Shown: piece by piece, positions 1 through 11,189 of the stretch
How the letters are laid out: each line of letters begins with the position of its first letter
Position numbering within the stretch: the stretch's first letter is position 1
Assembly: GCF_029784155.1 (NCBI RefSeq)
Contig: NC_073693.1
Span: 316,508,351-316,572,350, forward strand
DNA: 64,000 nucleotides
Reading direction: 5' to 3'
Source: Uranotaenia lowii
Taxonomy: Eukaryota > Arthropoda > Insecta > Diptera > Culicidae
The notes under the pieces: generated by a model
Seen by the model: the letters and a program-made list of their open reading frames with translations, nothing else
Told to the model about the DNA's origin: nothing
Databases searched by the model: none
Translations under genes and position numbers: made by a program

Positions 1-805
1 CAAGCGCGCAAACAAACGTTTAGGTAAGTTAGGATAAGTACTGTTCTTGGAGTGAATTGATACCTCAGCCGTATTTCGTAACCTGAAAGTGATGTGGTGA
101 TTTCAATAATGCCTTATTTGGTTCTATTTGCTTGATTCGTTCAGAGCCTTTAAAAGGCAAAAGATATAGCTAAGTTTCCTTAGCAGATGTCCGCGAGTTC
201 GAGCCCGAGAGTAAACATCGACCACAGTTGTCCAGGATACTTAAATAACTTTCTGCCAACTGCAACGTTGATATAAAGTCGCAAATGCCATAATGCTGGT
301 CAAACGACTATAATCGAAACAAAAAAAATAAAAAACCTAGAATCGTGCGACCAAATATCTTCCAAGATATTGCTACCCGTGTGAAAGTGAATAAAGAATG
401 TTACAAGTGAGTGACTAGCGTCCCCAAAAAAATGCAAATAAACTTAATAGTCACCTTAGCCTAGGTCAGGAAAATATAAATTTTGCTGCAGCATTTTTGC
501 AGCATTTTTTACTTTTCGACAGAAAAATGAGCACTTTTCGAAAAGATTTGTAATCGTTTATGATAAAAATTCGTGTCGGAACCAAACAAAATCAACAAAG
601 CTTTTGTTTCATAGATGAGGCATGCTCAGTATGGTGAAACTTGTAAACTTATCAAATGCAAAACTTTCTCAACAACTTAAAAAAAGATTTAAGAATGGTC
701 ATTCTAATGAATGGTGATTTAATCAAATCAATTTGACATTTGAGCGCATTTTTTGTTTTTTCTTCTGTTTTCCACCCCTGGACCTTAGCAAACTTAAAAA
801 CATAC
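1..805. other. AT-rich intergenic DNA with one dispersed repeat block
   Basis: No gene is visible. The block at about 483-600 (GCAGCATTTTT, then a GAAAAGATTTGTAATCGTTTA-like stretch, then ACAAAATCAACAAA) recurs with moderate divergence at 10955-11090, so at least this part belongs to a dispersed repeat family. The short open frames here are AT-rich and look like chance frames. Confidence 0.5.
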
Positions 806-1290
806 CGTAAAACGGGGTAACTTTGATCACCGGGGTAAATTTGGCCAACAATAAACTTTTCCACATGATCATCAATAACTCAGTCTATAGTTTGAATTTT
901 TGAAAACTGTTTTCTACGTTTGAAAGCCTATCAATTGAGTATCAAATAAGCAAAATTGGGTTTGTATTTAAAATTTTTTTCTGTTAGTAAAAATCATATT
1001 TCAAAATCTTAAAACTTCTATTTTTCCAAGGCTCGCAAACAAAAGCTCTCTTGATGATACAAAAAAGCATTTAGAAGCAAATTGGTTGTATAATGTGAAA
1101 GGACAACTTTTTTTTTGTATATTAACAGTTATAGTGCTATTTTTGAAGTCATTTCATGATAAATTTTGGATATTTAAAAAAAAATAAGAACATTTTCTAA
1201 GAGTAAGCCCGTATTGGACAAATAGAGAGGAACCCTATCAAATGGTTAATTTTGAGGAAAAAATGGAAATGGAAACAGTGGAAGCAATTG
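806..1290. mobile_element. One-ended copy of the CCGTAAACTG-type MITE
   Basis: The left edge reads TACCGTAAAACGGGGTAACT followed by TTTGATCACC, the same terminal motif as both ends of the MITE at 3886-4700. The sequence inward also matches the right half of that MITE in inverse orientation: GCATTTAGAAGCAAATTGG here against the complement of 4438-4460, and the CCATTTGATAGGG-type block near 1240 against 4290-4315. No matching second terminus is seen, so this is a truncated or decayed copy. Confidence 0.55.
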
Positions 1291-1440
1291 ACGAACAGCT
1301 CGAGATGTTTGGACGGTTCAAACATTTCAAACGGTTTGGATGATCCGACAGTCCAAACAGATCAGATGGCTCCGACGGTTCTGGCGGTTAATTGTAAGGT
1401 TTAAACGGTTTGGACGATTTGAACGGTTTGAACAAAAGTT
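1291..1440. repeat. Short degenerate repeat of an AACGGTTTGGA motif
   Basis: Variants of AACGGTTTGGAC/T, GGACGGTTCAAAC and GACGGTTCTGG recur at irregular 15-25 base spacing over about 140 bases. It looks like a small degenerate minisatellite. No function is evident. Confidence 0.45.
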
Positions 1441-2130
1441 TAAAAACTAATTCTCAGGCTAAATTCAGCCCTAACAAATCAACTTTGATCTTTTTTTTAA
1501 ATTTCGTTAAGTCGATTTTGGTTTTTTCTTCCTAACAAAAAGTCTTATAGTGTTGGTGTGTTTTCGATCTTCGGCTGTTCCTGGTTATGATCGTTTCTAT
1601 GGCGCGTATTTCATACACATCGGCGTAAATTTGCTGCAGAGTTTCGTGCTGTGGCTTCTGATAAGGTTTTAAAATACTAATCTTTTGAAACCACTAGATA
1701 AATTTAATAAATGAAAAAGTATTGGCATTTGTAGAAAACACTTTTGTTCAACGCGTTCAACCGATTTTTACTCGAAATGTTTATGGAATACATGGCAAAT
1801 AGGCGATTCGCTTAGATGGGGCATAATTAAGCTTGCCAAATTGCCCAGTGTTATCCGGGTTTGTCCGGATATTTAATAAAAAAAAATTTATTCACTTTAT
1901 TTGGAAAATCAAACACAAAAAAAATAAACTGTGTTTCATTATTTTTATGCTCCCAAAACGAAATTTTCTAAACAAGTTTTATGGAAAAATCTTGAATAGT
2001 TTGTGAAAGTCTAAAATACGAATAAAAATCTGTTTTTACAAAAAAAATATTTTTTTTTCTTTACTTTTTGTTGATTAATTACTGAGTTTTGATCAAATTT
2101 GCCCGAAAATTGTTCGGATATTCGGTCGAC
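1441..2130. other. AT-rich intergenic DNA, nothing recognised
   Basis: Long A and T runs dominate. No open frame, terminal repeat or RNA-like structure was recognised. Confidence 0.5.
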
Positions 2131-2294
2131 ATAACATAGCATTGAATCAAAGCAATCTAAAGATTCCTTTTAATTCGACCACGGTAAATGAAAAGTTCAT
2201 ACCGTGGTTGAATTAAAAGGAATCTTTCGATTGCTTTGATTCAGTTGAATCATTCAAGCAAGTAGGCTCACAACATTATTGAATAACATAGCAT
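2131..2294. mobile_element. 140-bp hairpin insertion flanked by a 12-bp direct repeat
   Basis: The 12-mer ATAACATAGCAT occurs at 2131-2142 and again at 2283-2294. The 140 bases between them begin with an inverted repeat: arm 2143-2186 and arm 2200-2243 pair at 42 of 44 positions around a 13-base loop (2187-2199). A direct repeat of this length on both sides is what a target-site duplication from insertion would leave. The family is not recognised. It carries no coding sequence and could be a miniature foldback or retroposed hairpin. Confidence 0.6.
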
Positions 2295-3885
2295 GTTGCC
2301 CTATTGCAAGCAAAAGTAAAAAAGCTCCAGTTCGAGCAGTGAACAAAGCAATTTAAGATAACTTTCGGATGGATCTACTTTGACGTCTACCAAACTGTTT
2401 TATAAACTTTGCAATGACACAAATTATAGAACGGCACCAACACAGATAGCACATTTCGGTTACTGTTTACTATCGATTTTGGCATCAAACTCTGCTCGGG
2501 TTAGATCCTTTTCAAGTATAATGGTCTCTCGTCTATCCAAGATTACAAGAGTTTACTTTCGTTCCAGCGCGCTCCATTGAAAGAACGCATTATTTTTAAA
2601 ATTTAACCACTTACAGGAAAGAAATCAGATACCTTATCGTTTATAGGGCTTTAAAAATAATAGAACAAAATGAATTCCAGTGAAGTCTGGGCCACTGAAA
2701 AACCTTGTCGAAACAAGTGCCGAGCAGTTTTCAATTGCTTATGGGAGCAAGACATCTTCAAAAAAGTTCTTTAAAAAACGATGATCAATAACGTTAAGGA
2801 AACCATACTTTCTACCACACGTATCCGAATAGCCGGGAGATTTTTTTTTAAATTTGGAAAAACAGGGAAAATAAACAGGAACTCTGAAAGCCTTTTGAGA
2901 GGTTTAAATATCGATAACGGAACTTTCAAACGCTGTTAATGCAACTTCTTTCAAGAAAGTCGAACACGTTTGCTAAACACTTTCTAACGCACCGTTCAAA
3001 ATACTTCTATGTGTTTTAAAGAACCTATTTGAAAATTCTAAGCGACATGTTTAAAATGTCTGTCAATTGTTTGTAATGATTTATATAAGTAGTGGTATTT
3101 ACAAATGGAATTCAAGAACTTTTCGAATTTTTGTTATCAATGTTAAGAAACTCGAGTAAATTTTTGATGATGAGATTTTTTGTTATTATTTATTTAGTGT
3201 ACTGAAAGTCCTTTAAACGAAATATGATACAATTACTTTTAATCGATGAATGAATTTTGAAGTTAAAATTTTGAACTTGTCTAGTTACACGTCTTAATAT
3301 GAACCCGTGGTTGGTGGGGTTTTTGTGTGTCAAGATTTGAGTTTCAATATAAAAGGTTAAGTGAATTGCAAATCGAAATGTAAAATTAAAAAATTATCAG
3401 ACTTAGAGTTTTTTAATACTGATGGCAATCCAACAAAACTTATTTTGAAACAGCTTTTGGAATCAAGAAATTTCCTAGTAAATTCATTTCTTGAACTGAA
3501 AATTTTACTTGGGAAAATTCTCCATGACGGGGGGGGTGGGGGTTAAATCCTTAAGCCCCCCCCCCTCCGTTTGCACGGCCTGGTTTACACAAAACTTCAA
3601 CACATAACAAGAATCGTAACAGTGTTCATATCTACCCTACAGACAAGGGGGTAATTATGAACACTAATCATATGCCCAAAAGCTGCAATTTAAAAATATG
3701 AATTAGTCTTTAATTTTCGCCTACTTTACAGAATTTGAACATTGAAGTCTATAACACTGAGTAATTTTGTTCATATTTACCCTACTTAGCCATACGTAAC
3801 CACAAGTGCTAAAACATTTTTTTCTTCTTCTTCTTCTTCTACCAGCATATCCAAAAACGTATAAGCATCCTGGAAAATGAAAGTA
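2295..3885. other. AT-rich intergenic DNA with a G-run/C-run hairpin
   Basis: No gene is seen. At about 3530-3567 a run of seven G, a T and five G is followed 15 bases later by a run of eleven C. These can pair as a hairpin, or the G side could fold as a quadruplex. A short TTC triplet run sits at 3820-3840. The rest is low-complexity AT-rich DNA. Confidence 0.5.
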
Positions 3886-4700
3886 CCGTAAACTGGGGGA
3901 ACATTGATCACTTTTTTGATTCATTTTCGAACATTTTGGAAGAAGTTTTGCAACACTTAAAAAATTCAAACCAAATTTCGAGTTTTGGGATAACTATGAT
4001 CACTATGGATTTTTACGTATTTCAAAATCTTCAAAATTATTCTTTTGAAGCCAATTAGCACAGAAGGCTTAAAACATCAATAGCAGATTTTTTTGTATGG
4101 ACTCAATTGAGTTTTTCAACGTTTTCTTTTAAATCCAATTATTCTCAAAAGATGAACAATGTTGCTGCATACATTTAGGGGCCAAAATTATAAACATCTC
4201 TCAATATTTTTTTACCTCAAAAACAAATGAAATTTTACCATCATGCAATTCCCTAGGTCCTTCCACTGTTCTTTTGTTTGTTTTTTATAGAAACTTAACC
4301 ATTCGATAGGGTTTTTAGCCATTTGTTTAATTTGTTTTTTTGTTTTTTATTTCCAAAAATTATCATATAATGACCATAAAAATAACTTTAAAATTATACC
4401 TTTACATAGAAAAAAAAGTTAATTTTTAATATTGAACAGTCCATTTGCTTCTAAATGCTATCATTTTATCAGGTGATGTTTGTTTTTGAGTATTCGAAAA
4501 AACAGATATTTTAAAACTTTATAACTACATTTTAGGTAATATAAAAAAAATCTCCAACTACAAACCAAATTTAGCCTATTTGAACTCAATTTATTTGCTT
4601 TCAGACGTAGAAAAAAGTTTTCAGATATTTTAACTTCAGACTTGGTCAACGATGATTAACTGCAAAAATTCAGACTGATCAAAGTTCCCTCAGTTTACGG
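3886..4700. mobile_element. 815-bp MITE with TA target duplication
   Basis: The left end reads CCGTAAACTGGGGGAACATT and the right end is its inverse complement with two changes (CCGTAAACTGAGGGAACTTT), so the termini form inverted repeats of about 27 bases. A TA dinucleotide lies outside each end, as left by Tc1/mariner-type transposases. The flanks GAAAG and CTTTC suggest insertion into the palindrome GAAAGTACTTTC. The interior is AT-rich and noncoding, so it would be non-autonomous. A truncated relative lies at 806-1290, and a single end of similar type lies near 34466-34503. Confidence 0.75.
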
Positions 4701-4702
4701 TA

Positions 4703-6600
4703 CTTTCGTGCTTCATTTTTCTTTTCAACGTAATTTCTGTTACATAAGACATGCATTGCAGAGATAACTACGACCAGGCCAAACATGTGGTAAATGCCGC
4801 AAAATATTCTGGAACAAGGGAAGGAATGAAGCGTAAAGTTCCCTACCAAACGCTTCATATAGATTACTAATATACCTACAACAAAAATTGAAAATTGCTA
4901 CACTAATCCCCATAAATTGTGTATAAGGAAAATTATTCAATATAAATGTTTAAAATAGTACAAAAGATTGGATCTCACCAAATAAGTCTACGTTGTGTTC
5001 GGCGAGGAAACCTTTCCTCTAGTTCGGACAGCCCAGCAAACATGAATTCGTATCAGAAATGATATCTTTAGTCGTTTACAATGATGTGGCAAATCGCAAT
5101 TCCATTTGCATAGTGAAAAAATCGTATAGAATGTCGGCTTAAGTTAGTTTAAATCGGATAACATAGAATGATCACCATGTTTGTAAATTTTGAAACTATT
5201 TGGCTTCCGCACGGGCTTTAAGTGATAAAATCATCGTCATGTTCTCTCTGCAACCATCAGTGCATCGAGATTGCTTAAAATCAGATGGAAATTGATTGAT
5301 ATTGACCAATGAGAAAACTGGAATTTGAATTTGAAAGCTATGAGAGCTAAATCTAGCGCTCTCTTGCATTTTTTGATAGGTACAAATGAGGTGGCGGATA
5401 ACGCCCAATTGGTGTAGTTTTCGTCGCTTTAGAAAGAAATGAAATTTAAGTTTGTATATTGTCTCCACTTTTATAGGTAAATGCTGTTTTTTCTACTTTC
5501 ATACGATCAGTTTTAAGCAATCTGAAACATATGTTACTCAATCACTTTTAAGTTTCTAGTTTAATTTTGATATAATTCCAGATTTTGATGGACGAGAATA
5601 AAATCGTGCGTGCATTGCCCCAAAATTCATGGCTCACTCCTGCTTCAGATCACAACCAGGGACGGGATAATGTCATAGTCATGAGCCAAAAAACTGCGAC
5701 TAGTGACCCATTCTTTTCCTCACATGTCGTTAGTTTAAGATTTTTTCGAAATGAAAGCATGCTATGAATGATTATTTTGGTAAAGAAAGATTTTTCCATT
5801 CTGTCATTGATCATTGAAATCTCCAATATATCGGTCATGACATGATAGTTAAAATGGGTCATGAGAAATATCACCAATGTAATTTTTTGCAACTTTGTTT
5901 GCCAAGCTGATTTTCAAATATTATACTACGGCAAACACTAACTAACAATAGTGTGTGGCTGAAGATTAATCTTCGGTTACATCGCCCACTCTTCTCATAC
6001 GTGAAATATATTTCCATCACGTGAATATGAATGGTATTTACATTCACATTATCGGAATATTTCTGTCATGACATGACCCATGACTGATCATATTTTCTTG
6101 GGTATAGTGATCCAAAATAAATTACGCCGTCAACGTGAATGAATGAAAATTTTCATGCCTGACACAACACTGACTTACTAGAAAGAAAAAGTCGGTTATT
6201 TTTTCAAAATTGACTATTTCCATCTTTCGGGTCTATTCTTTAAAGAAAAAAGCATTGCACAGAACTAAACCCAGGATGGAACCATAAAGAATACAGTGTT
6301 TTCAAAATAAAATGAAATGACTGGAATCTTTGACAAAGAAGTTACTTTAAAATTTATTGTCAAAAGATGTGGAATCTTCGTAGATATTAGTCTATTCTTT
6401 CAAGTGGATTAATGAGTAAATAAATAGAAGATCAGCTGGACATCTAGCGACAATGTGGTAAAATAGGACCAAATAAATCTGTTTGAAAGATTGGAAAGTT
6501 ACAAAAAAAAGTCTATTGAGGTAAAACCGATGATTGTCAATTTTGTTTTGAAGCAGATGTGTACCATGTTTGGGTTTATTACTATGTTTTAGACTCTTAT
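4703..6600. other. Intergenic DNA upstream of the ZIP gene, nothing recognised
   Basis: No convincing gene. Between 5670 and 6080 the motif TCATGAC and its variants recur several times in both orientations, with paired CACGTGAA/TTCACGTG-like words near 6000-6030. This hints at a decayed foldback repeat, but no clear boundaries could be set. Confidence 0.4.
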
Positions 6601-7037
6601 CAATCATAGATCCTGTACTAACCGTAGTTTATAGTTTATCAACTTCAGTTTCAAACGAGCACAAGTATCAAAGAAAGATCTCCGAATCGATAACTGAAAC
6701 TAGCATTCGTCGCCTAGAAATGAGCCCAAGAATGGAAACACTCCTCCCCCATCTGTTTCAAATTCGACGACTCCATCTGGCTATTGTCAGCTGTCCGGCC
6801 GAGAGTCGCACGGAATGTACATCCAATATGGTTACTGTCAGTTATCGTAATCGAAATATAATCACTCGGACAGTTTTCTCATCACCATTCGGAACAAATG
6901 TGTCTGTCTATGGCGCACAACAGTTACTAGAACCAGATGTATGGACGCCCATTTTTTTACGACCCGGTAGATAGTGATAGTTTCGTACTGACGAAAAAAA
7001 ATCGTTACCACTTGGACAAACCGGTTGGAGCGTTTCG

Positions 7038-7071
7038 TCAGTCGTTTTTCTGATTGCTAATAGTGGAGCCG
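7038..7071 (+). promoter_or_regulatory. Possible Inr/DPE-type core promoter of the ZIP gene
   Basis: TCAGT, the arthropod initiator core, lies at 7038-7042. With its A as +1, the bases at +28 to +32 (AGCCG, 7067-7071) match four of five positions of the downstream promoter element RGWYV. The start codon follows at 7108, giving a 68-base leader. No TATA box is seen in the expected place. Other TCAG words lie upstream (about 6798 and 6838), so the true start could be elsewhere. Confidence 0.35.
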
Positions 7072-7107
7072 AGATTGGGTGAATCCAGATTCGAAACCAT
7101 ACGAAAT

Positions 7108-8311
7108 ATGAACCTGGAGCCGGCATCGATTCCTTCTCAGCTGGACAAACATTCCGGAATCAAAGTTTTGTGCGCGGTATTCTTGGCCCTAGGGAGTACA
7201 ATTTCCGGTCTGCTGTTGCCAATTGTGCGACGGAATACCTTCGCAGGCATCAATCCGCGAATGGTTTCCGGATTGGCGGCGTGTTTCGATGCCGGAATGC
7301 TGATGGCCACGGCTCTGGTTCTTATGCTACCGAATGCTCTTAGCGGTCTTCCGCGCTTTGCCGAGGTCATATTCAGCGGAGGATATTTCCTGAAATATGC
7401 CATCCAAGAGATGCTGGAAGGTTCTGGTGCAAGAATGCCGCGTAACAATGTAAAGACTAATGTCAATCAGATTGACGGTGATTCCGATGGATATGCTAGC
7501 GGTGATGAGACATTCAAACTTTCCACTAGGTGAGCCACGGTAAGAGCCAATATTTGATAGTGTATTTAGGTTGAAATTTATATTAAAAAGATTGTGTTTA
7601 AACTAAAAAGATTTTTATTTAATTCTCATGCAAAAAAATCAAGATAAAACTTAAAATGTTTTCAGTATTCAATCGAAACTGAGGTATTTTTTTAAAAATA
7701 AGCTAAATTAAGTATGGTTTTTATTTTCTAGGAATTCGAGTCGGTATGAGCAGGAATCAACCCAGTCTCCTGAACCAGTATTTTATACTCGTTTTGCCAC
7801 CAAAAAATTCTTGCTCTCAAATTGTGTTGTGCATGCCATTGTTGGCGGTTTGGCAATTGGAACTCAATATTCTGGTTCCAAGATCTGGCTTCTTTTGGGG
7901 GCCATCGGAGTTCATCTGTTCCTGAAAGCTTTTTTCCTAGGAGAACAGATGGTTACCCGGAACAGTGATACTGAAAACGAACCTTATCCGATGACCAATG
8001 AACCAGCCACACAAAAACTTCCTCAATGGTTCAATCGTAAAAGGACTATCCCAATTTTGATTTATTCTTCCGGATCTATCGTTGGAATTGTTCTAGGGAT
8101 GGCTCTTAACAGAATTGATGACAGTGACAATCAAATCCTGATTTCTTTAGTGGAGCTTATCATTGGAGGGTTCCTGCTTGCTGTGGCCTGTAATGAAGTT
8201 CTACCCCTAGAGAGAGGCAAAAGACGTCCTGGAAAAGTTGATGGAGCTTTTCAACTTATGGCAGTTGTTTTTGGATTTACTTTAATTTCAGTTCTTACTT
8301 TGAATACATGA
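7108..8311 (+). CDS. ZIP (SLC39) family zinc/iron transporter-like membrane protein, two exons
   Basis: Coding sequence is 7108-7529 joined to 7732-8311 (333 residues). The ATG at 7108 is the first in frame; a TGA lies upstream at 7051-7053. The family transports zinc or other divalent metals into the cytosol. Hydrophobic segments fall near residues 18-40, 52-74, 84-103, 168-186, 192-211, 247-266, 278-299 and 313-331, eight in all, with a hydrophilic loop after the third (104-166) as in ZIP proteins. Typical signatures remain: GLLLP in segment 1, GGFLLAVACNEVLPLE in segment 7 and a final FGFTL. Unusual: segment 2 has VLMLPN where animal ZIP1-3 proteins usually have a His and a Glu (HLLPE-like); segment 4 has H175-AIVGG with Gly179 in place of the usual Glu of HSxxEG; segment 5 has H202-L where HK is usual. 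Substrate is therefore uncertain, and it may be a divergent or non-transporting paralogue. Confidence 0.88.
7530..7731 (+). other. Intron of the ZIP gene
   Basis: This is a 202-base intron with donor CTAG|GTGAGC and acceptor TTTTCTAG|GAATTC. It splits codon 141 after its second base (AG then G, giving Arg), and the reading frame continues without interruption. Without splicing, translation would stop at the TGA immediately after the donor G. Confidence 0.88.
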
Positions 8312-8330
8312 TCGCATCTGTTATGGTAAA

Positions 8331-8336
8331 AATAAA
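8331..8336 (+). terminator. Polyadenylation signal of the ZIP gene
   Basis: AATAAA lies 20 bases after the stop codon and is followed by a T-rich stretch (8342-8348). It is the nearest canonical signal and would give a very short 3' UTR. Confidence 0.6.
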
Positions 8337-8339
8337 ATT

Positions 8340-9039
8340 ATGTTTTTTTCCAAGAACTGATAAAATTTCTAAGAAATTCATTCCATTATCAGTTTTTCCA
8401 ATATCGTGCTTTGCTTTGCACAGCTAGCTTTACAACTGTTTTATTTCAACCCTGAAAATTCTCTTTGAAACCGTTTGTTTCAAGGATGTTCTGAAAGTAC
8501 GGTCAAATTAAAATCATTATCTATGAAAAGAACAGCTTTTAAAACTTCAATTAAAAACGCATCCCAAAAAAACAATTTCAGCCTTATCATGGCTAGCCCA
8601 ACTTCGTTAATCATCAAGCTTCATAAAAAGCTTTCTATGCATCGAATTCTAGGCATCATCAGAGCTTTAATAAATAAAAAATCTTGCTATTAGGCACTAT
8701 CCGAAAACGTCATCATGACTATGTCTTTAGTCTTCGTTAAAATCATTGTGCTGTAAGAGTTTGGTCATCAAAGCTTTTAGAATGCTTTTAAAATAGTATC
8801 TAGTAATAATTGCACCTCGTCAAATCTTTAAAATAAGGAAATTTTTATGGAATGTTAATATTCATAAAAAAAATTAAAAATCATCAAAAATATTTTTTAA
8901 TTAATAAAATATAAATAATACGTGACACGATGACATAGCAAACATAATGGAAGTGATTGAAATATTTTCAAATGCCTCGATAATGCGTTTTGAAAAGGGC
9001 GGATACGCCAAATGAAGTTATCAGCTGAATGATATAGTA
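8340..9039. other. Intergenic DNA, nothing recognised
   Basis: AT-rich sequence downstream of the ZIP gene. A 72-codon open frame at 8475-8693 has no recognisable domain and no splice context, so it is not annotated as a gene. Confidence 0.45.
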
Positions 9040-9952
9040 TGGGAGAGTGGGGAATCATGGGCCACTTTTTTTCGTTGTTCCATAACTTCTTTATTATAAA
9101 AGATAAAATAAAAATAAAAAATGGTATGGTTTTCTGCATTTTCAAGGTTTCATAAGGTATTTTTGCAAAATTTTTAATAAGTTATTTTCCCCAAATTCTG
9201 ACTTTTTGAAAAAAAGCAATATTTTTTGAATTTTGAAAAATGGTGGGGAATCGTGGGCCACCAAATCCAAATTGACCAAATAACATGCAAAGTTTATGAG
9301 TTGACCCAAAACTGTGATTTCCTAATTCATTTCGTTATTTTAAAGCAATTTCAGATGATGAAATAAAAAAGAGAGCTGTGAATGATCGCATAGATTCCAA
9401 AACCTGGCTCGCGAACGTTTTGGCAAAATTTCTTATATAGAATGGACAAAATATTTTTCATAACTCTTCATTTGGCATAAGAAAACTTTACAGATAGGTA
9501 AAACGTATTTTAAGCTCTGAATATGAATAAAAACATAAAAATATAGGTGATTCAAGATGTGTGGCCCACGATTCCCCACAAGCTAGGATTTGCAAATTGG
9601 TTGCGTTTGTGTGACTTATTGATGTTTCGTCAAAAATTCCTTTTCCACGTGAAAGGTCATGAAAAAACTAAGATCATAAGCGTATGAGCATATTTTTGTT
9701 ATGCACATTAGGTTCCCTATCGATGAAATTAGCGGGTATTTTTTTAATTATGTAAGTAAATTTTTTTAACTTTATTTAGCTTGATAAATAAAAGAAGCAT
9801 ATGATGCGTATTTCAGTCAACAACATATAGGAATATATGCTCACGCAAAGCGACGACGATGACAGTTGGTTTGAGATTTTTATCTCAACACACATCTGAG
9901 ATATTAAAACTGGCCCACGTTTCCCCATGGCCCACGATACCCCACTCTCCCC
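9040..9952. mobile_element. 913-bp MITE with GGGGAGAGTGGGG ends and TA flanks
   Basis: The left end TGGGAGAGTGGGGAATCATG and the right end (complement: GGGGAGAGTGGGGTATCGTG) are inverted repeats of about 26 bases. TA lies at 9038-9039 and 9953-9954. The motif GTGGGGAATCGTGGGCCAC, or close variants, recurs near 9240, near 9560 (inverted), and twice at the right end (9911-9945), so subterminal copies of the end motif are present. There is no coding capacity. Ends and TA flanks fit a Tc1/mariner-mobilised MITE. Confidence 0.75.
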
Positions 9953-9954
9953 TA

Positions 9955-11189
9955 CGTTCGGAGATCTACATTTGGGGTGTTAACTGAAGGATATATGGTT
10001 TTTGAGAAAAAAAGAAAGCAAAATAAAATTTTTGCTGGGAGCTTATGAAGCTGTCAAACTTTGAACGTGTTTTTTCTCGAAACAGTGATGTTGGCACATT
10101 CGCCGTATTCGAAATTCGATACCGAATTGACATTGTGAATCCATCAACATGGTGTCTATCACTTCCCTTCGATTTTTCAACCAACATAGTGTAAGTCAAT
10201 TAAATGCTTAATAGCTTTATTATGGTCAGATAAATTGCTAATTAGTTTTATAAGGGTTTTATGAGAGCCATTTTTAAAAAAAAAAGCTGAATATTGACGT
10301 TTCTCTCGCAAACTAACCAATTACACGCGTTTTTTCATTTTTCTCAGTTGAACCAAATCAAGGCCATTTCAGCAGGACGTGTTCTTATTGGAGTCAACTT
10401 TCAAGAAGTTTATATATCTGTGTTTTAACAACTTCAATCATGTTCACAGCTTTAATATGTCACAACCGGATATTGTTCTATAACACTCAGCTCAAGACTA
10501 AAAAGGTGACTGGACTTTTAATATAGCTAAGCTAATCTCAATACTTAAAAGGAAATGGAAATATTCTAGAATTTTTGAAACAACTTACTTTCTCATAATA
10601 TAACACTTAAAAACTAGTTTGGAAGCTCGAAGAACCAAAAAATACTTATTTTTAATTGCAATTAGACCATTTTCGCAAATAGGTCCCATTAAATTCCTAA
10701 GGGACTTATTTTGGACCACTTAACATAATCTTGGTATTGAACTTACTGATAAATGTTCATGGACGAATTAAGACGTTGTACGACGATATGAAAGAATAAT
10801 GCACACTATTTCGATCACTTAAATTAGGATTTTTGGCATTATTTTATATAATCTACTTGCTAAAGCCCAAACTCGTTTAAGACGGGACTTCCATCGGCAT
10901 GAAGCTAAGCCAATCATTGTTTTAGCCTTGGTGAGCCAAATAGAAATCCACTGTAGCATTTTTTAATTTTTGACAAAAAACTAAGCAGTTTTCAAAAAGA
11001 GTTGTTATCGTTTAAGAAAAAAAATATATGCCGGAATCATACAAAATCAACAAAACTATTGTTTTATTATAACAAAAAAAAGCTCAGATTGATGGAATTT
11101 CCAAACCTGATCAATTAAAAACTCACTTAAAAACTTTAAAAAAAATATTTATTTAAACCATTTTTAAGAAACAAAATTTGTTACCCACA
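9955..11189. other. Intergenic DNA with dispersed repeat fragments
   Basis: No gene. A small inverted repeat built on AATAGGTCCC / GGGACTTATTTTGG lies at about 10676-10725; similar AAAATAGGTCC words recur at 14419 and 14636. The block 10955-11090 is homologous to 483-600. Confidence 0.45.

Noticed and set aside
6570..6974. 134-codon open frame just upstream of the ZIP gene as an extra exon
   Set aside because: It does not resemble a ZIP N-terminus, is not needed for the eight membrane segments, and no matching splice sites were found.
7137..7466. 109-codon minus-strand frame inside the ZIP gene
   Set aside because: It is antisense to a clear ZIP coding exon and has no recognisable domain.
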